A model generated the notes under the pieces. It saw only the letters and a program-made list of their open reading frames with translations. It was not told the origin of the DNA and made no database searches. This document shows, in pieces, positions 18,775 to 29,878 of a DNA stretch of 64,000 nt. The stretch comes from Psilocybe azurescens (lineage: Eukaryota > Basidiomycota > Agaricomycetes > Agaricales > Agrocybaceae). A program made the position numbers and the translations under genes. The stretch lies in the NCBI GenBank assembly GCA_023853785.1, contig JAJIRX010000193.1, positions 36,761 to 100,760 on the forward strand, given 5' to 3'. Each line of letters starts with the position of its first letter. Positions within the stretch are counted from its first letter, which is position 1.

Positions 18775-21342
18775 ATGGATACACATGCAGAGCTTGACGA
18801 AAAGGTTGTTTACGCATTAAATATCCGCACAGACAAGACTGAGTGCATAGTATTCAACGCGCTAGGACCATCAGAAACCATGGACCATTGACGACGACTC
18901 GTACAGATTCGCGCCAAAACAAGAAGGCGATCCATGGCAGAGACTATTGGATCCAGTCCTACTGAAGGAGAAGATTCGGTGCGATGGATGGAAAGATGAA
19001 GTAGGAAATCTCCTCATCTTTGTGAGTGCACCATTTCTTCTTTTGCTCATTGTTGAAACAACTATGTCGATGCTAGGCTGGTCTCTTCTCGGCTGTAGTA
19101 ACAGCATTCATTATTGAATCGTATAAAACACTTCAGCCAGACCCCAATCTGGATGTCGTAAGCCTTCTGTCCCAGATATCTAACCAGCTCAATAATCCCA
19201 GGAATGACACATTACAAATGACCGCAAACTCTACAAACTTGCCCTCACAAGCCTTCATTCCTACTCACTCTGCTATTCGCGTCAATGTCTTCTGGTTCTT
19301 GTCCCTTATTCTCAGCCTGACTACCGTGCTTGTAGGGATTGTCGCCTTGCAGTGGCTTCGAGAATACCAGGCATATCCTGGACAATCTGCACGAGACACG
19401 TTCGCCATACACCACATGCGCGCAGAAGGAATGGACAGGTGGCACGTCTGGAATATTCTTTCTGCGCTGCCCCTTCTCCTACAGATAGCCCTTGTACTAT
19501 TTTTTGCTGGAGTGATCGACTTTCTGGATGCGTTGGGGAGCGAAGCTGTAGCAATCTCTGCTACGACTGCAATAGCTATTATCCTTTTTTTCCTGATCGT
19601 CACAACAACACTTCCAGCCGCCGAAATTGTTTATCTGCGTCTCCAACTCTTATTTCCTTTCCAACTCAAAGAACCCCCATCGCAGTGCCCATACAAGTCG
19701 CCGCAGTCGAATCTTTTTCGTGCAGTTTCTGATGCATTTCCTCAACTACTCACGTCGCTATTCACCTATCTCGTATTACCTCTGCAGTATGCTTGTCACA
19801 GACCTCTGCAACACGATCGATATCAACGGCTCAAGCAACTGCTCAAGAGACCATTCGCCAGGCTGTTGGATAACTCTAAGCTGCCTATCCGCTATCATTT
19901 ATTGTCCTTCCGGCTGTGGAATAAGACGTGGATAGACTTTGATTTGATCTGGCTACAAGTCCGGGATGCCTATTCTCGTTGCCGTGACAAGGACCCCGAT
20001 ACAAATGGCATTGAGATAGAAGATTTTATCTCACAGATCATACCAGTCTTTGATGTCATGAAAGCCGTACGTGACTTCAACATTGTCGCGGATGGCACCG
20101 ACAGGTCGTTCGATCTCTATCACTGTTATTCCGACTTGTCAAAGCTCCTCACAGTGTCTCGTATCAATAACCAATGCTATCGCGGCATCGACATCGACAT
20201 TCTTTGGCGACGATACAGGCATTTTCGTTCATTTATCCCAATTACAGACTTTGATGTTCAAGACGATGACGTAATCAATCGACTAAAGCCCGACGTCGAC
20301 GATTGGGAAGGTGGTTTTACAGATGAAACTGGTCCAACCTCAGATGCTATCAAGATATTGCACGAATTGAATATGTATAAATTCCTAACTTACCGTACAT
20401 ACCCCAGTGGTGTGGGTCCCCGTCTATCTCTCCATCATGAAGAAGTCCGATTCAGGATACAAAACTACATGTTTGGAAGAAAGACTACCATTGGTCCAGA
20501 TATGAGCTTTCCCTCGTATCTGCTGTTTGGATATCTAGGGAGTCACGGAAGCCGCTTAACTCGAGGTAAGGATATAGTCAAATCACCTCGCACGAGACTA
20601 AACCTCTCTGTATAGCTGCAATAAGACGTCAAAGTATTCTAGCTTATCGACGGTTCTTCCAATACATGTGCCGGCCAGATACTGTTGTAGATTCTGAGGA
20701 TCTTCACGCTCAAGCAAGCATCTGGCATAATCTCAGCATTTTAGGCGTAACCATATCGCAAGAGATGATTGAATTTGCGAGAGGAGATCATCAATCTCTC
20801 ACGAGTCCTGTCGAGGACTTTTGCGCCACTTGATTTCCAATCTTAATAAAGCAACGCCCGAAGAGAAACCTCGTCAAACCCTGCTGTATGCAATTCTCTA
20901 CGCCTCTTTGCCTCTCCGTTCGATAGGGTCAACACTGGAAGAAAGGAGCGATACACAGTCTAACACCTATGGCTTGTATAAGAAACTTCTGTCAATCATC
21001 CAGGAGTATATGAAGCGGCCAATTGACATGCGCGACTCAGAGCTTGCTGTTTCAATTGACGCAATCCTTGATCAAACCGGCGATCCCTTTGACGTCCTAG
21101 CATTTATAACTCAAGTTTCCCGGCAGGCGTCACGCAACAGAGTGGTCTCGCCAAATCTACGCCGAGCTTTCAAGTTCAATAATCATAATTCGGACCCAAA
21201 TTACTCGTTGAACCAGGTTGATACCAGTCCTACAGTGTTCGGTCATGAACATCAGGCGCTCTCCTCAAACAATCAAGACATAGAGCAAGGCATCTCTTTG
21301 AATGATCCTTGTTCTAATGCCCGACCTACTTCCATTCTATAG
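18775..21342 (+). CDS. DUF6535 membrane protein, copy C, one frame break
   Basis: Best-preserved local member. Exons 18775-18804 (10 codons), 18866-19021, 19077-20565 and 20616-21342. Exon 2 carries KPWTIDDD, RFAPKQEGDPWQRLLDP, CDGWKDEVGNLLIF. Exon 3 begins AGLFSAVVTAFIIESYKTLQ, then membrane segments FWFLSLILSLTTVLVGIVAL, LLLQIALVLFFAGVIDFLDA and a long helix ATTAIAIILFFLIVTTTLP. The C-terminal half is soluble and ends in an acidic/polar tail. In the last exon GAC TTT TGC ACT TGA would stop early; the family-consistent reading DF|LRHLISNLNKA needs one more T in the run at about 20819-20822. Whether this is real or an indel error is open. Function of the family is unknown. Confidence 0.8.
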
Positions 21343-21901
21343 TCAGATTTCATAACCACTCTTCCGATCTCCGGGTACTATTTTCTCACAATATTCCCTA
21401 TCAGAACATGGATTCTGGAATAATAGCTGTTTACCAATAGATGTAGTTGCGCATACTTTATCTTTTTGTTGCACTTGTAATTTATATCTACTCGACATCA
21501 ACTATGGCACGCAATCATGATCGATGGCACAGCATGGCCAAATGGATGAATAGACGCCTACTCTCCTCAAGTTGATGGTTTAACTGTTTATACTTTGTCA
21601 TGCAAACTTAGGCATTCACATCACATATGTGTGTTCTGCAGACGCAATCTATCCGAATAAACCAATACAACAAACGTATTTCTCTCGTTGGGGATATAAT
21701 GTGCTCCAGTTATCAACTGCAAAGAGATGAACGTTGCGGATAGACCATCCATTTGTTCACACTGTTGCGAAAGCCACAAAGACCTCGAAATTTTGGAAAT
21801 GTGGCTCAGACTCTTCCTATTCCTTGTATCTATCATAATACCTTGTCGTCACAGAATCCTCTCAAATCTCTCCTTATATTTGCATCTCTCCCCATCATTA
21901 A
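21343..21901. other. Intergenic, no gene seen
   Basis: About 560 bases after DUF6535 copy C. No coding, RNA or repeat feature was recognised. Confidence 0.4.
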
Positions 21902-22660
21902 AATGCCCCCGGACTGGAGAGTAAAGGCAGACTATACCATGACGTTCATAAATCACACGCCACTGAGCATCTCAGAACAGCCTCAGAGAGAGGCTGAATC
22001 CATATGTATTATGATACGGGCTCTTGTATGCCGATGGGAAAAGATAAAAAGACATCCGAGGAGCAGACCTAACAGCTGCAATGTGTCTCTGCTGTTGGAA
22101 GACGTCAAGTACGTGTTGATTAGTAATTTATAAGATCATTAACTGAGTTTTGCTTTTAGATGGCTTTTTATTGAAGAGGGTTCATGCATCCGAACCACGA
22201 GACTGGAAAGGTCTAGGAGTTCTTGAAGGAGATCTCTTGCCTCATCTAAAAACCTATTACAAATATTCCATGCTCTAATGGAGGAATCTGTTAGTGCAGA
22301 AGGATTGATATACCTTTTGAATCATAAGAGAAAGATAAAACAAGGCTACGAAGGTCAGTCCCTCAGTTCTTCTTCATCGCTTAAGCAAGAATATCAACTA
22401 ATGAGCTTAACTCGCAGATATGTACAACGCTGAAGCTGACAGGGTTGAACACTTTGAGCTTGAAGGTTTATTTACAGATCGCTGCATGTCGTTTTACACA
22501 TGATATTTTTGGAAGCACGTCTGACCTTGTCTCTCAGATAGTAGAATTATCATTAGAGGCTCTAATAATAATTCTACTATCGCAGTCCAACGCCTATGGG
22601 TTCAAGAATACCACGAGATAATGCCGGAGCTATCACCTATATATTATCGAGATGTCCCCA
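21902..22660 (+). pseudogene. Eroded unidentified gene
   Basis: Starting at ATG 21902 the frame reads MPPDWRVKADYTMTFINHTP and VSLLLEDVK, then a GTACGT donor. After an acceptor at about 22159 the reading resumes as GFLLKRVHASEPRDWKGLGV, shifts by one base, and continues FHALMEESVSAEGLIYLLN to a GTCAGT donor. A further exon reads MYNAEADRVEHFELEGLFTD and runs into a stop. A later segment RLWVQEYHEIMPELSPIYY may be another exon. Exon-intron rhythm supports a real gene remnant; the family is not recognised. Confidence 0.4.
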
Positions 22661-22846
22661 TTTCGTATGTACATATTTGTTCTTGTTCCTCTTATGTACG
22701 AACATCAATTGGGATATTTCTTTTATCTCTACAGTGCTTTGGCCGTCTAAATTTTCAGTGTGTTCATGGACATTCAACAAGCTGCCGTAGCGTTTAGCGA
22801 GGCCCGGCTTGTTTATTTCAAATAAAGTAGGCACAACTCTAACATC

Positions 22847-22939
22847 GGCCTTATGGTCTAGTAGCATGATTCTTCCTTTGGGTGGTTCTTCTGAACTCGC
22901 GATTGGAAGAGGTCCTGGGTTCAATTCCCAGTGAGGCCC
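22847..22939 (+). tRNA. tRNA-Pro (TGG), with intron
   Basis: A 7-bp acceptor stem GGCCTTA/TGAGGCC with discriminator C, D arm starting TGGTCTAGT, anticodon stem CTTCC/GGAAG, T arm CTGGG-TTCAATT-CCCAG with perfect stem. The anticodon loop reads TTTGGG followed by an inserted stretch of about 21 nt before the 3' half, the standard position for a tRNA intron (after nucleotide 37). A TTTT terminator follows directly at 22940. Anticodon TGG reads proline. Confidence 0.92.
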
Positions 22940-23023
22940 TTTTACGTTGGTAATGCAGTGCAATTTACTATATTGACTGAGACGCTAAGATTGTATAGAA
23001 AGAAAATAAAGTTCAACGTTATC

Positions 23024-23125
23024 GGTTCAATGGTCTAGTGGTTATGATTTCTGTCTCACATTGAGATTTGCTGAAGCTCGCCTTCGGTTCACAGAAGGTC
23101 TCCAGTTCGATCCTGGATTGAACCA
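23024..23125 (+). tRNA. tRNA-Val (CAC), with intron
   Basis: Acceptor stem GGTTCAA/TTGAACC with discriminator A, D arm TGGTCTAGTGG, anticodon stem TCTGT/ACAGA with loop CT-CAC-A, about 29-nt intron after position 37, five-base variable loop AGGTC, and T arm TCCAG-TTCGATC-CTGGA. A TTTTT terminator follows. An alternative alignment giving CTC (Glu) pairs less well in the anticodon stem, so Val is preferred. Confidence 0.88.
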
Positions 23126-23130
23126 TTTTT

Positions 23131-23942
23131 GTCTTCTCAAATTATTTTGTGCAACCTTACGGGATCGCAATGTAACCACCTTTTGGTAAACAGTTTCTGG
23201 CAGTGTTACTGATTGCTGTTTCACATTTTAAAATGGTCCGTTTAGTAAATTAACAAAGCAACCAGCATCACAAGAACCACAGTAATCCTACACATCAGTC
23301 AACCCACAACTTGTACATTATCCTCGGGCGTTGACCGTGAGCTCGGTTGAGACAATTACGTGTAGTTATAGTATGAGTTCGTACGGGTATGGTATACGTT
23401 ATGTTATGTAAAGAATCGTCATCGTGGCTGATATCGTACGCCCCTGTGTTTTGTATGCAAGATGTATCGAAGGTCGTGGTAGGTGGGGTATAGATAAAAC
23501 GGGGGTGCCAATTTCTGAATGGAGGGTAGGAGAGGGTGAGGCTTGCATCTTGTTCGATGGTCGATGGGATCGCCGGGTCTATGACAACCGGACTGCGGTT
23601 TTGTGTGATACGAGATGGTGGGACAGACGACGACGACACAGTTGTTCTATGGCCGTGTGCTGGATGACCATCTACAACCGGCAGAGGTGATCAATTAAAT
23701 GGACAACCAACACGGTATAAAATGCCAGTAACCCATGCCCTATAGAGAAGAAGGGGTGAAAGAGAGGACGAAGAAAAAGACTGGCGCGAGATTATAAGGT
23801 TTGAGAGGGCCCACGTGAATAAAGATAGGGAAGAAATATCTCAGGATACAGGGGATCCTATGACCTGGGTGTTATCCGCACGTCCGTCAGCGATGAGTCC
23901 GGCACGGGCGAGTGACTGTGGCTCCGCGAGCCGCCGTTCCCG
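23131..23942. other. Intergenic between tRNA-Val and the NIPA gene
   Basis: About 800 bases with only shadow frames. It contains the 3' flank of the minus-strand transporter gene. Confidence 0.4.
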
Positions 23943-25596
23943 TTAGCGCGCCAGCGGCAGCGAGATGTTCGACGCGTTGGGGTTCTGCCGTCGCTTGCCC
24001 TTCTTCAGAAGCATCCGTTGGTCGCCGTCGTCGTCCATATCATTCTCCTCCTCCCATTCCTCCGCCTCTCGCAGCTGATGCAGATCTGCGCTAGGCTGCC
24101 GTCTGTGCTGCTGGCGGTATGGGGCAGATCCATTCATGGTCTCCTCCTCCTCTTCAAAGGCGTTGAATAGCGTGGTCGACTGCGCCTTGTAAAGCGAGCT
24201 CTGCCGTCCGTGTCTTCCTGCCTGCCGTCCCGCAGGAACCCCACTCATGTGAATGTCCATGCCACGGTCTCCCCCCGCGCCGTTCCAGCCATCTATCGAC
24301 ATCCGGCCCTGCAAGCTCAACCGAGGATTCATCAGCCCTCCTTCTAGCGCGGAATGGCTGTGTGCTTGTCCGTTCGGGTGATCCAGCGGTGGCTCGGGAG
24401 TTCGCGAGAGATTAAGTAGGTGCACACCGAGGAATGTGACAATGAATCCAGTCAGTAAAGAAAAGGTGTTGGATGCGTCCGAGGTGTTGAAGCCTTGGAA
24501 GAGGATGAGAGAAGCTACGATGGTGCAGGACGAGAAGCCGACATAGTAGAGGGGTTGACCACGTTAGTAGAGAATGTGTCCAGTGCCTTGTTAAAGTAGT
24601 TCATTTGCACGATGATGGAGAGGCCAACAACGATCATGAACACGTATGTGCTGGGATGTGTAAACTGGTTATTGCCTGCGAAGGTCAGTTTGACGGCAAC
24701 ACCGAAGCCCTTGATGGCCATGACGCTGATGGAACCAACGAGAGAGCATATGGAAATGTAAACGACGGGATTTGATCGGCCATACTTTGGTACGACCGTG
24801 TAGATCACGACCAAAGTAAAAACAAGAACCGTGAAGCAATAGAGCAGGAAGCCTGAATATAATTCGATGAGTAGAACGGGAACAATTGGTATGACAGAAC
24901 GTACCTGGTTGAATCGCAAAATGCAAAATCTCATCAACAGTATTGATTGGCTTATCTTCCGGTGCATGTAGGACGATGATGAGAGAGCCTAACAGACAGA
25001 GAGTGCATCCTATGCGGCCCAAATGTCCTAATTCTTCACCCAGGAGAAATGATGCGAGCACAGCTCTGAAGACATGATAGTCAGCGGAGCAACCAGAGCT
25101 GGAGTTGAATAGCTGCACACCCAATCAATACGCTAAGTGCTCCCAATGGTGTTACAAGTATAGGAGGTGCGAACGTGTACGCAGCAAAATTGGCGACTGA
25201 TAAAACGGCTTGTGAGCAATGTGACAATCCAGTCAGTAAGGTAATGCTTACTTTCGCCCACAACCACTTCGAACCAGACGGAAGACATAAGTTCAGAAAA
25301 CAAAAAGCAGCCGAAGGACACTTACTGGTCACCATCCCTGCCCACCATATTGGGTTTTTCAAGTACGCAAGATTGTCGGATGCTTGTGCTCCATAGGAAG
25401 AATTCGATGCAGCGTCGTTGAGGCCCTATACCGACTTGATGTCAACAAACAATCTAAAGGTCGAGGGGCCGCGGAATATCCTCCTTCACAGATTCCAGAC
25501 TGAAGACAAACATACCTTTTTCGTGATAATGAAACTGGATCCTATGCCAACTGAACCAAGAATAGCAAGAATAAGACCTATGTATTTGTCTTCCAT
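23943..25596 (-). CDS. NIPA-type magnesium transporter, one frame break
   Basis: Multi-pass membrane protein of the NIPA (non-imprinted in Prader-Willi/Angelman) Mg2+ transporter family. Exons on the minus strand: 25516-25596, 25326-25425, 25252-25266 (15 nt), 25121-25196, 24905-25065 and 23943-24852. It opens MEDKYIGLILAILGSVGIGS, then IWWAGM, VVGE and ANFAAYTFAPPILVTPLGAL, the family core. LLGEELGHLGRIGC and VYISICSLVGSISVM follow, then NPLYYVGFSSCTIVASLILF and a long hydrophilic tail with EEEEE and Arg/Gln-rich stretches. About 447 residues. At NPLYY a C4 run (G4 at 24551-24554 on the plus strand) is one base short of the conserved frame. Because the rest is perfectly conserved, this looks more like an indel error than decay. 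Confidence 0.9.
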
Positions 25597-27332
25597 AGCA
25601 TCGACTCCTAGAAGGCTGGATTCGTCTTCAAAAAAAAAGAAAGGGAGAGACAGAAAAGCGAAGATGGATTGTGCGCTGGTGGGATCGACGAATAAGGGAA
25701 ACCGTCGTCGTAGCATGGTGACAGTCACAATGCGCATGCTTGGAAAAGGCACGTGACTTGTTTGGTCACAATAGCTATTGGTTCCGACTTGGCCTGACCA
25801 TTGTCTTCCATTGTCCAGCAGAGCCATCACCCACAGCTTGCCCACAGCACACTTTTTCTCCCTCATTTTTAACTAATGGCACTCTTCATGGAAATTGAAT
25901 GACTGAAATATGCTGCCCATTCTTTGCTGTGTGGCTTTCTGGGGCTCACTTTGGACTTGTCTTTTCGAAACTCTCAACCTGAGTCAAGGTCTTCTTTGTT
26001 CAGTGCCACTACGCTGATGTAGGGAATCCATGGCATTGCTTGGACTACCTCTATGACACGGTTTTGGGAGCCTTGCGTTGACCTTTGTATATTCAAGCTT
26101 CAATCGAGTCTCGATCCTGAGTCACCCGTGTTCTTCCGAAGGTACTGATACTTTATCTCAAAGTTCATCCTGAAGCCTCTCATTGGAGACCCAGGCTTGG
26201 CTGGAACGTCAACCAGACAACAATTTCGGTATGATCTGAGGCTCGTAGTACAGACGGCTCACCCATTTTTCAACATCAACTGATCGCGACATGTTCTGTG
26301 GATGAAGTTTTGGCCAAAATCTCAGTCAAGTCTTTCCTATGTTCTCATTTCTCTAGACTCGGCCTGGATTGTCGTTGGGATAGAACCTAGGAAATTCATA
26401 ATTTCGAAAAGTCTGTTAATTGCGGATTCGCATATATCTCTCCACGTCGTTTAACCGCTCGCCTACCCAGATACGGCTCTTTGGCTTTGAGGACCCAGCC
26501 CACTTTGGGGGACAAGTCGGGATCAGGTGGGCACAGTTAAGTATCACAGTTTATTCCCCGTCATCTACTCGTGGTCGGGTGAAATCGCGATCGTTATCTA
26601 TCTTCAGATGGTCGCATCACGAAGCTTGAAAGCATCTTCTCCGTAAATGAAAACTGCGGTTCCGCTTATGCAGCCCGTGCCTTCTGAAATCCGTACGCCT
26701 ATGCATGTCTGTGTAAATTCAAAGGGTTAAACAAAGGCTTGCCAAGGGCATGACGTCGAGGTATTCTCACAATATGTCGTTGATTAAATCACGGTGCTTC
26801 AAACTCATGTTCTAATTAACATACGGAGTTCTCAACGTGCTGCCCCTCTGACTTTTTCTGCATGATTGTCATCAAGTACGCGGATACCTCTTGTACAATC
26901 GTCATACTCCTGTCATAGCTGGGTCACTAATTATTTTCCCCCTTTGATCGTCTTCAATCTGCGGAATGTTCCTGATATTTCTCTTGGAACCTAGACGATT
27001 TGCCTATTGCTATAGAACTACTGTGACTCCAAAGCTAAGGCTTTTCTCTGCGCTCTACCACCAGCACGAGATTCTCATCCAGAATCTAGCTCACGTACAA
27101 GACGCGTAGTCATGATGCCAATTAGGCATTAACATGTCTTGCTTAATTACCTACGCTACAGTCTCTCACTCCATTTCTTAGACGCTGTTCTGGGTTTAGT
27201 TTGCGCACAGATCACTCCACTTGGACAGATCATCTTTCGTGCCTTCACATTGACACATTGCGCCAAGCAAAAACATGGATAAATGCGGGTCCCGTTCGTA
27301 GACTCGTATGTTGTAAGTGTAGTCATTCCAGG
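25597..27332. other. Long intergenic, no gene seen
   Basis: About 1.7 kb upstream of the NIPA gene and of hydrophobin 3. No coherent coding sequence or known repeat was found on either strand. Confidence 0.4.
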
Positions 27333-27339
27333 TATAAAA
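27333..27339 (+). promoter_or_regulatory. TATA box of hydrophobin copy 3
   Basis: TATAAAA 62 bases before the ATG at 27401, within GGTATAAAAG as in copies 1 and 2. The following leader (CTCTTCACTCGAAC) is also shared. Confidence 0.7.
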
Positions 27340-27400
27340 GCCATCGCAATCCTACCATAACTCTTCACTCGAACAACCTCGTTTAAGTACCTCTTCCAAC

Positions 27401-27952
27401 ATGCAATTCAAAGTCATCTCTGCTCTTACCTTCGCTACCCTTGCTGCTGCCACCGTCACCCCGGTGCGCCGAACTGGAGGCGGCGACAACGGAGGAATCC
27501 CTGTCAGCCAATGCAACACTGGCGACATCCAGTGCTGTGAGTCGTCTTGAAAAGGTTCTTCACTGTTGGGCTTGCCATTGACATAATTTTCTTCACTATA
27601 GGCAACAGCGTTTAGAAGGCTGACAGCAACGCAGTGACCGCTTTGTTGGGACTCTTGGGTATCGTCCTCCAGGACGTCACCGCCCTCGTTGGCCTCACCT
27701 GCAGCCCCCTCTCCGTCATTGGAATCGGAGGCAACTCTTGGTACATCTTCCTTCGTTTTCTGTGATTGTATTGCAAGCATCTGACTTATGGTTTCTTCAC
27801 GCAGCACCGCCCAACCCGTCTGCTGCACCAATAACTCCTTCAGTCAGTATTCTCTTTTCACGATGATCAAGCAACTTTGACCTTGACATTTTTCTGCTCA
27901 ATCAGACGGTGTGATTGCCCTCGGCTGCACCCCCATTAACATCAACTTGTAA
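27401..27952 (+). pseudogene. Class I hydrophobin copy 3, nonsense codon
   Basis: Exons 27401-27536, 27602-27740, 27805-27842 and 27906-27952, 120 codons in total with the same intron positions and phases as copies 1 and 2. The protein begins MQFKVISALTFATLAAATV, and all eight cysteines are encoded. Three codons after cysteine 3, NSV is followed by TAG at 27613-27615 where copy 2 has CAG in NSAQAAN. Using the next possible acceptor at this TAG would create TAA across the junction, so splicing does not rescue it. Exon sequence outside the stop is well kept, which implies a recent loss or a single-base error. It is more diverged from copies 1 and 2 than they are from each other. Confidence 0.88.
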
Positions 27953-28560
27953 GACGTCCATGTCGTGCCCCAATGCTAATGGGACTCGGACATCTTGCGC
28001 CGTAACCGGAATCAAGTTGTCATACCTGATCTGAAAGAATGATTGTAAACAGTTGTATGTTTCCGCCGTTGGAGTAGTAGCACACGTACGTACTTACGGA
28101 CTTCGGTGCAATGAAATGGCTATTAAGATATTGTCTGCGCTCTTTGGCTGGAAGTAACAGGTTTTCTTTGAGAAATGTTGCTCTGAAGTGTTGGTTTGTA
28201 CTCTAAAATTTTAACCTCTTTGCCGCCTAACCCGTCTCACCAAGAGCCTTTACATAATTATAAGTACATCTCCGTGGGGGTCCTGACCACGAGTGATAAT
28301 AGAAGCTGTATGCATATTTTGACCGAGGTGCGCAGCTGGACTGATTCTGTATCACACAGAAATAGCAAAACCTTATTTGAACAAGCTATAAATACTAAAC
28401 AGCGGCTGCAAGGCTCGACCATCGGCAAAACCGACAAAACCATATATTACATTGTGGCCTATATAAGGTAAGTCGATCATTTTGAGGCTATATATGGGTG
28501 ATCGAAACCTTTGTGCATCCTTGGAAAGTCATACAAACATTGTATTACGTTACTATGCCC
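27953..28560. other. Intergenic, no gene seen
   Basis: Sequence downstream of hydrophobin 3. The open frame at 28196-28471 shows no domain. Confidence 0.35.
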
Positions 28561-29878
28561 ACTAATTATTCTAGTATTTTGAATTGGTTGAGTAAGAATT
28601 AAGGCAGTATTAAATTTAAGCTAAATATTTATTCAACTTTACTTTCAGTGGTAATTTTTGGTGGACCATTGAGGTACGTTGCATTTTTGACAACCTTTTC
28701 TGTATTCTTGTAAGTTGCAATAAGCATAAGTTTGGTATGTAAAATACACTAAACATTGGTACGAGATTTAATTGTCTATCAATTATTTTGGCTCTCCCAG
28801 ATAGGCCGCTTTTAGATAGTGACATAGACCGTCACGTACTTATATACAGTAATGACGTATTAGTGTAGTAGTTAGAATAGGTATTTAATTGTGTTCTACG
28901 AAGGTGGTGGTTCAATCCTGGTAAAAGGCATTTCAATTAAATGTGATAATCTGAATAATCAATTGGAGTTATATGGGAAGAGAGTGCTATGTATTTTATA
29001 GCAACATTAAATGATCTAATATTTTACTGTAAAATTGGCCCCTTGGTGGCTGTGGAAAATTGTTTTGTCATGCAAGGTTAACAAAGATTTAAGCTACCTT
29101 ACAAGGACTACCAAGGTTTTATTTTTAGCTAATTCTGGGCGTGACTTACAAATAAGGAGTCTATTTGTTTCACTTTACCATGCCTTTTGGGCATTTGCGT
29201 CATTTGTTGCCTTTCAAGGGCATTGCATTCCAATATATTCTTTTTGCGTCATCGCGTGACGCGATGACGCAGCTTGGCCGACCAAGGTAGCTAGAATATG
29301 TGCGATGCGTTCGCGCAAAGCACTTACGTATGATTGGTTTTGAATAATTATAAGCCCTTTCTGGAGCTATTGCCGGCTGTTGTCAAATGCTTCATCCAGA
29401 ATGTTTGGATTACATCGTGAGCACTTAGCGAGCACTTGCACTGGCAGGACGGTGACTACCTTCCTTGCAATTGAAAATGAAAATATGTTTATTTTTTCCT
29501 TCCATAAACTTAATGAGCTCGTTCAGTGCCACAGCAGTTCAGTTAGCTGAATTAGTACTGTCAAATTCTCTGTCAATTCTGACTGCTATATACGTAGTGA
29601 CCTGCGAGCTGCGAGTTAAAAATAGAACACGTAGTAAATCGTCATTGCAGCCTCACTGGCAAGTTATGAGTGAACGTTGAGCGATTATTCCAGAACCACT
29701 GCCATTTCTGCAACCATATGAGGTCTATTTTATCTTAGAATGATCTCTTGGAGATCATGAAATGCGCCGATAATCAACTGATACTGTATTTAATTACTTA
29801 TTGCCATCCAAATATCACAGAAATTGGGACGGCCTCTTCAGAATGATAATTGCATTAGCAGTACGGTATCCACCGACT
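28561..29878. other. AT-rich block with tRNA-like head, unidentified
   Basis: Markedly AT-richer than its surroundings up to about 29280. At 28857-28932 a tRNA-like stretch occurs (TAGTGTAGTAGTTAGAATAG, then GGTTCAATCC, which fits a pol III B box), but acceptor stems do not pair. It could be a degenerate tRNA or the head of a SINE. A perfect 12-bp inverted repeat lies at 29245-29271. No gene was seen. Confidence 0.35.
29245..29271. repeat. Perfect 12-bp-arm palindrome
   Basis: TGCGTCATCGCG, three-base loop TGA, CGCGATGACGCA. The arms are perfect and GC-rich within an AT-rich block, and contain TGACGC repeats. Confidence 0.8.

Noticed and set aside
23024..23125. tRNA-Glu (CTC) instead of tRNA-Val
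   Set aside because: Placing CTC in the anticodon gives a stem with a wobble pair and shifts the variable loop. The CAC placement gives five Watson-Crick pairs and the same D-arm spacing as the neighbouring tRNA-Pro.
23295..23639. Minus-strand frame of 114 codons as a gene
   Set aside because: Overlaps an open frame on the opposite strand, lacks splice logic and any domain, and looks like a compositional shadow.
27607..27620. Alternative splice acceptor removing the hydrophobin 3 stop
   Set aside because: Using the AG of the TAG as acceptor joins T to AA and creates TAA across the junction.
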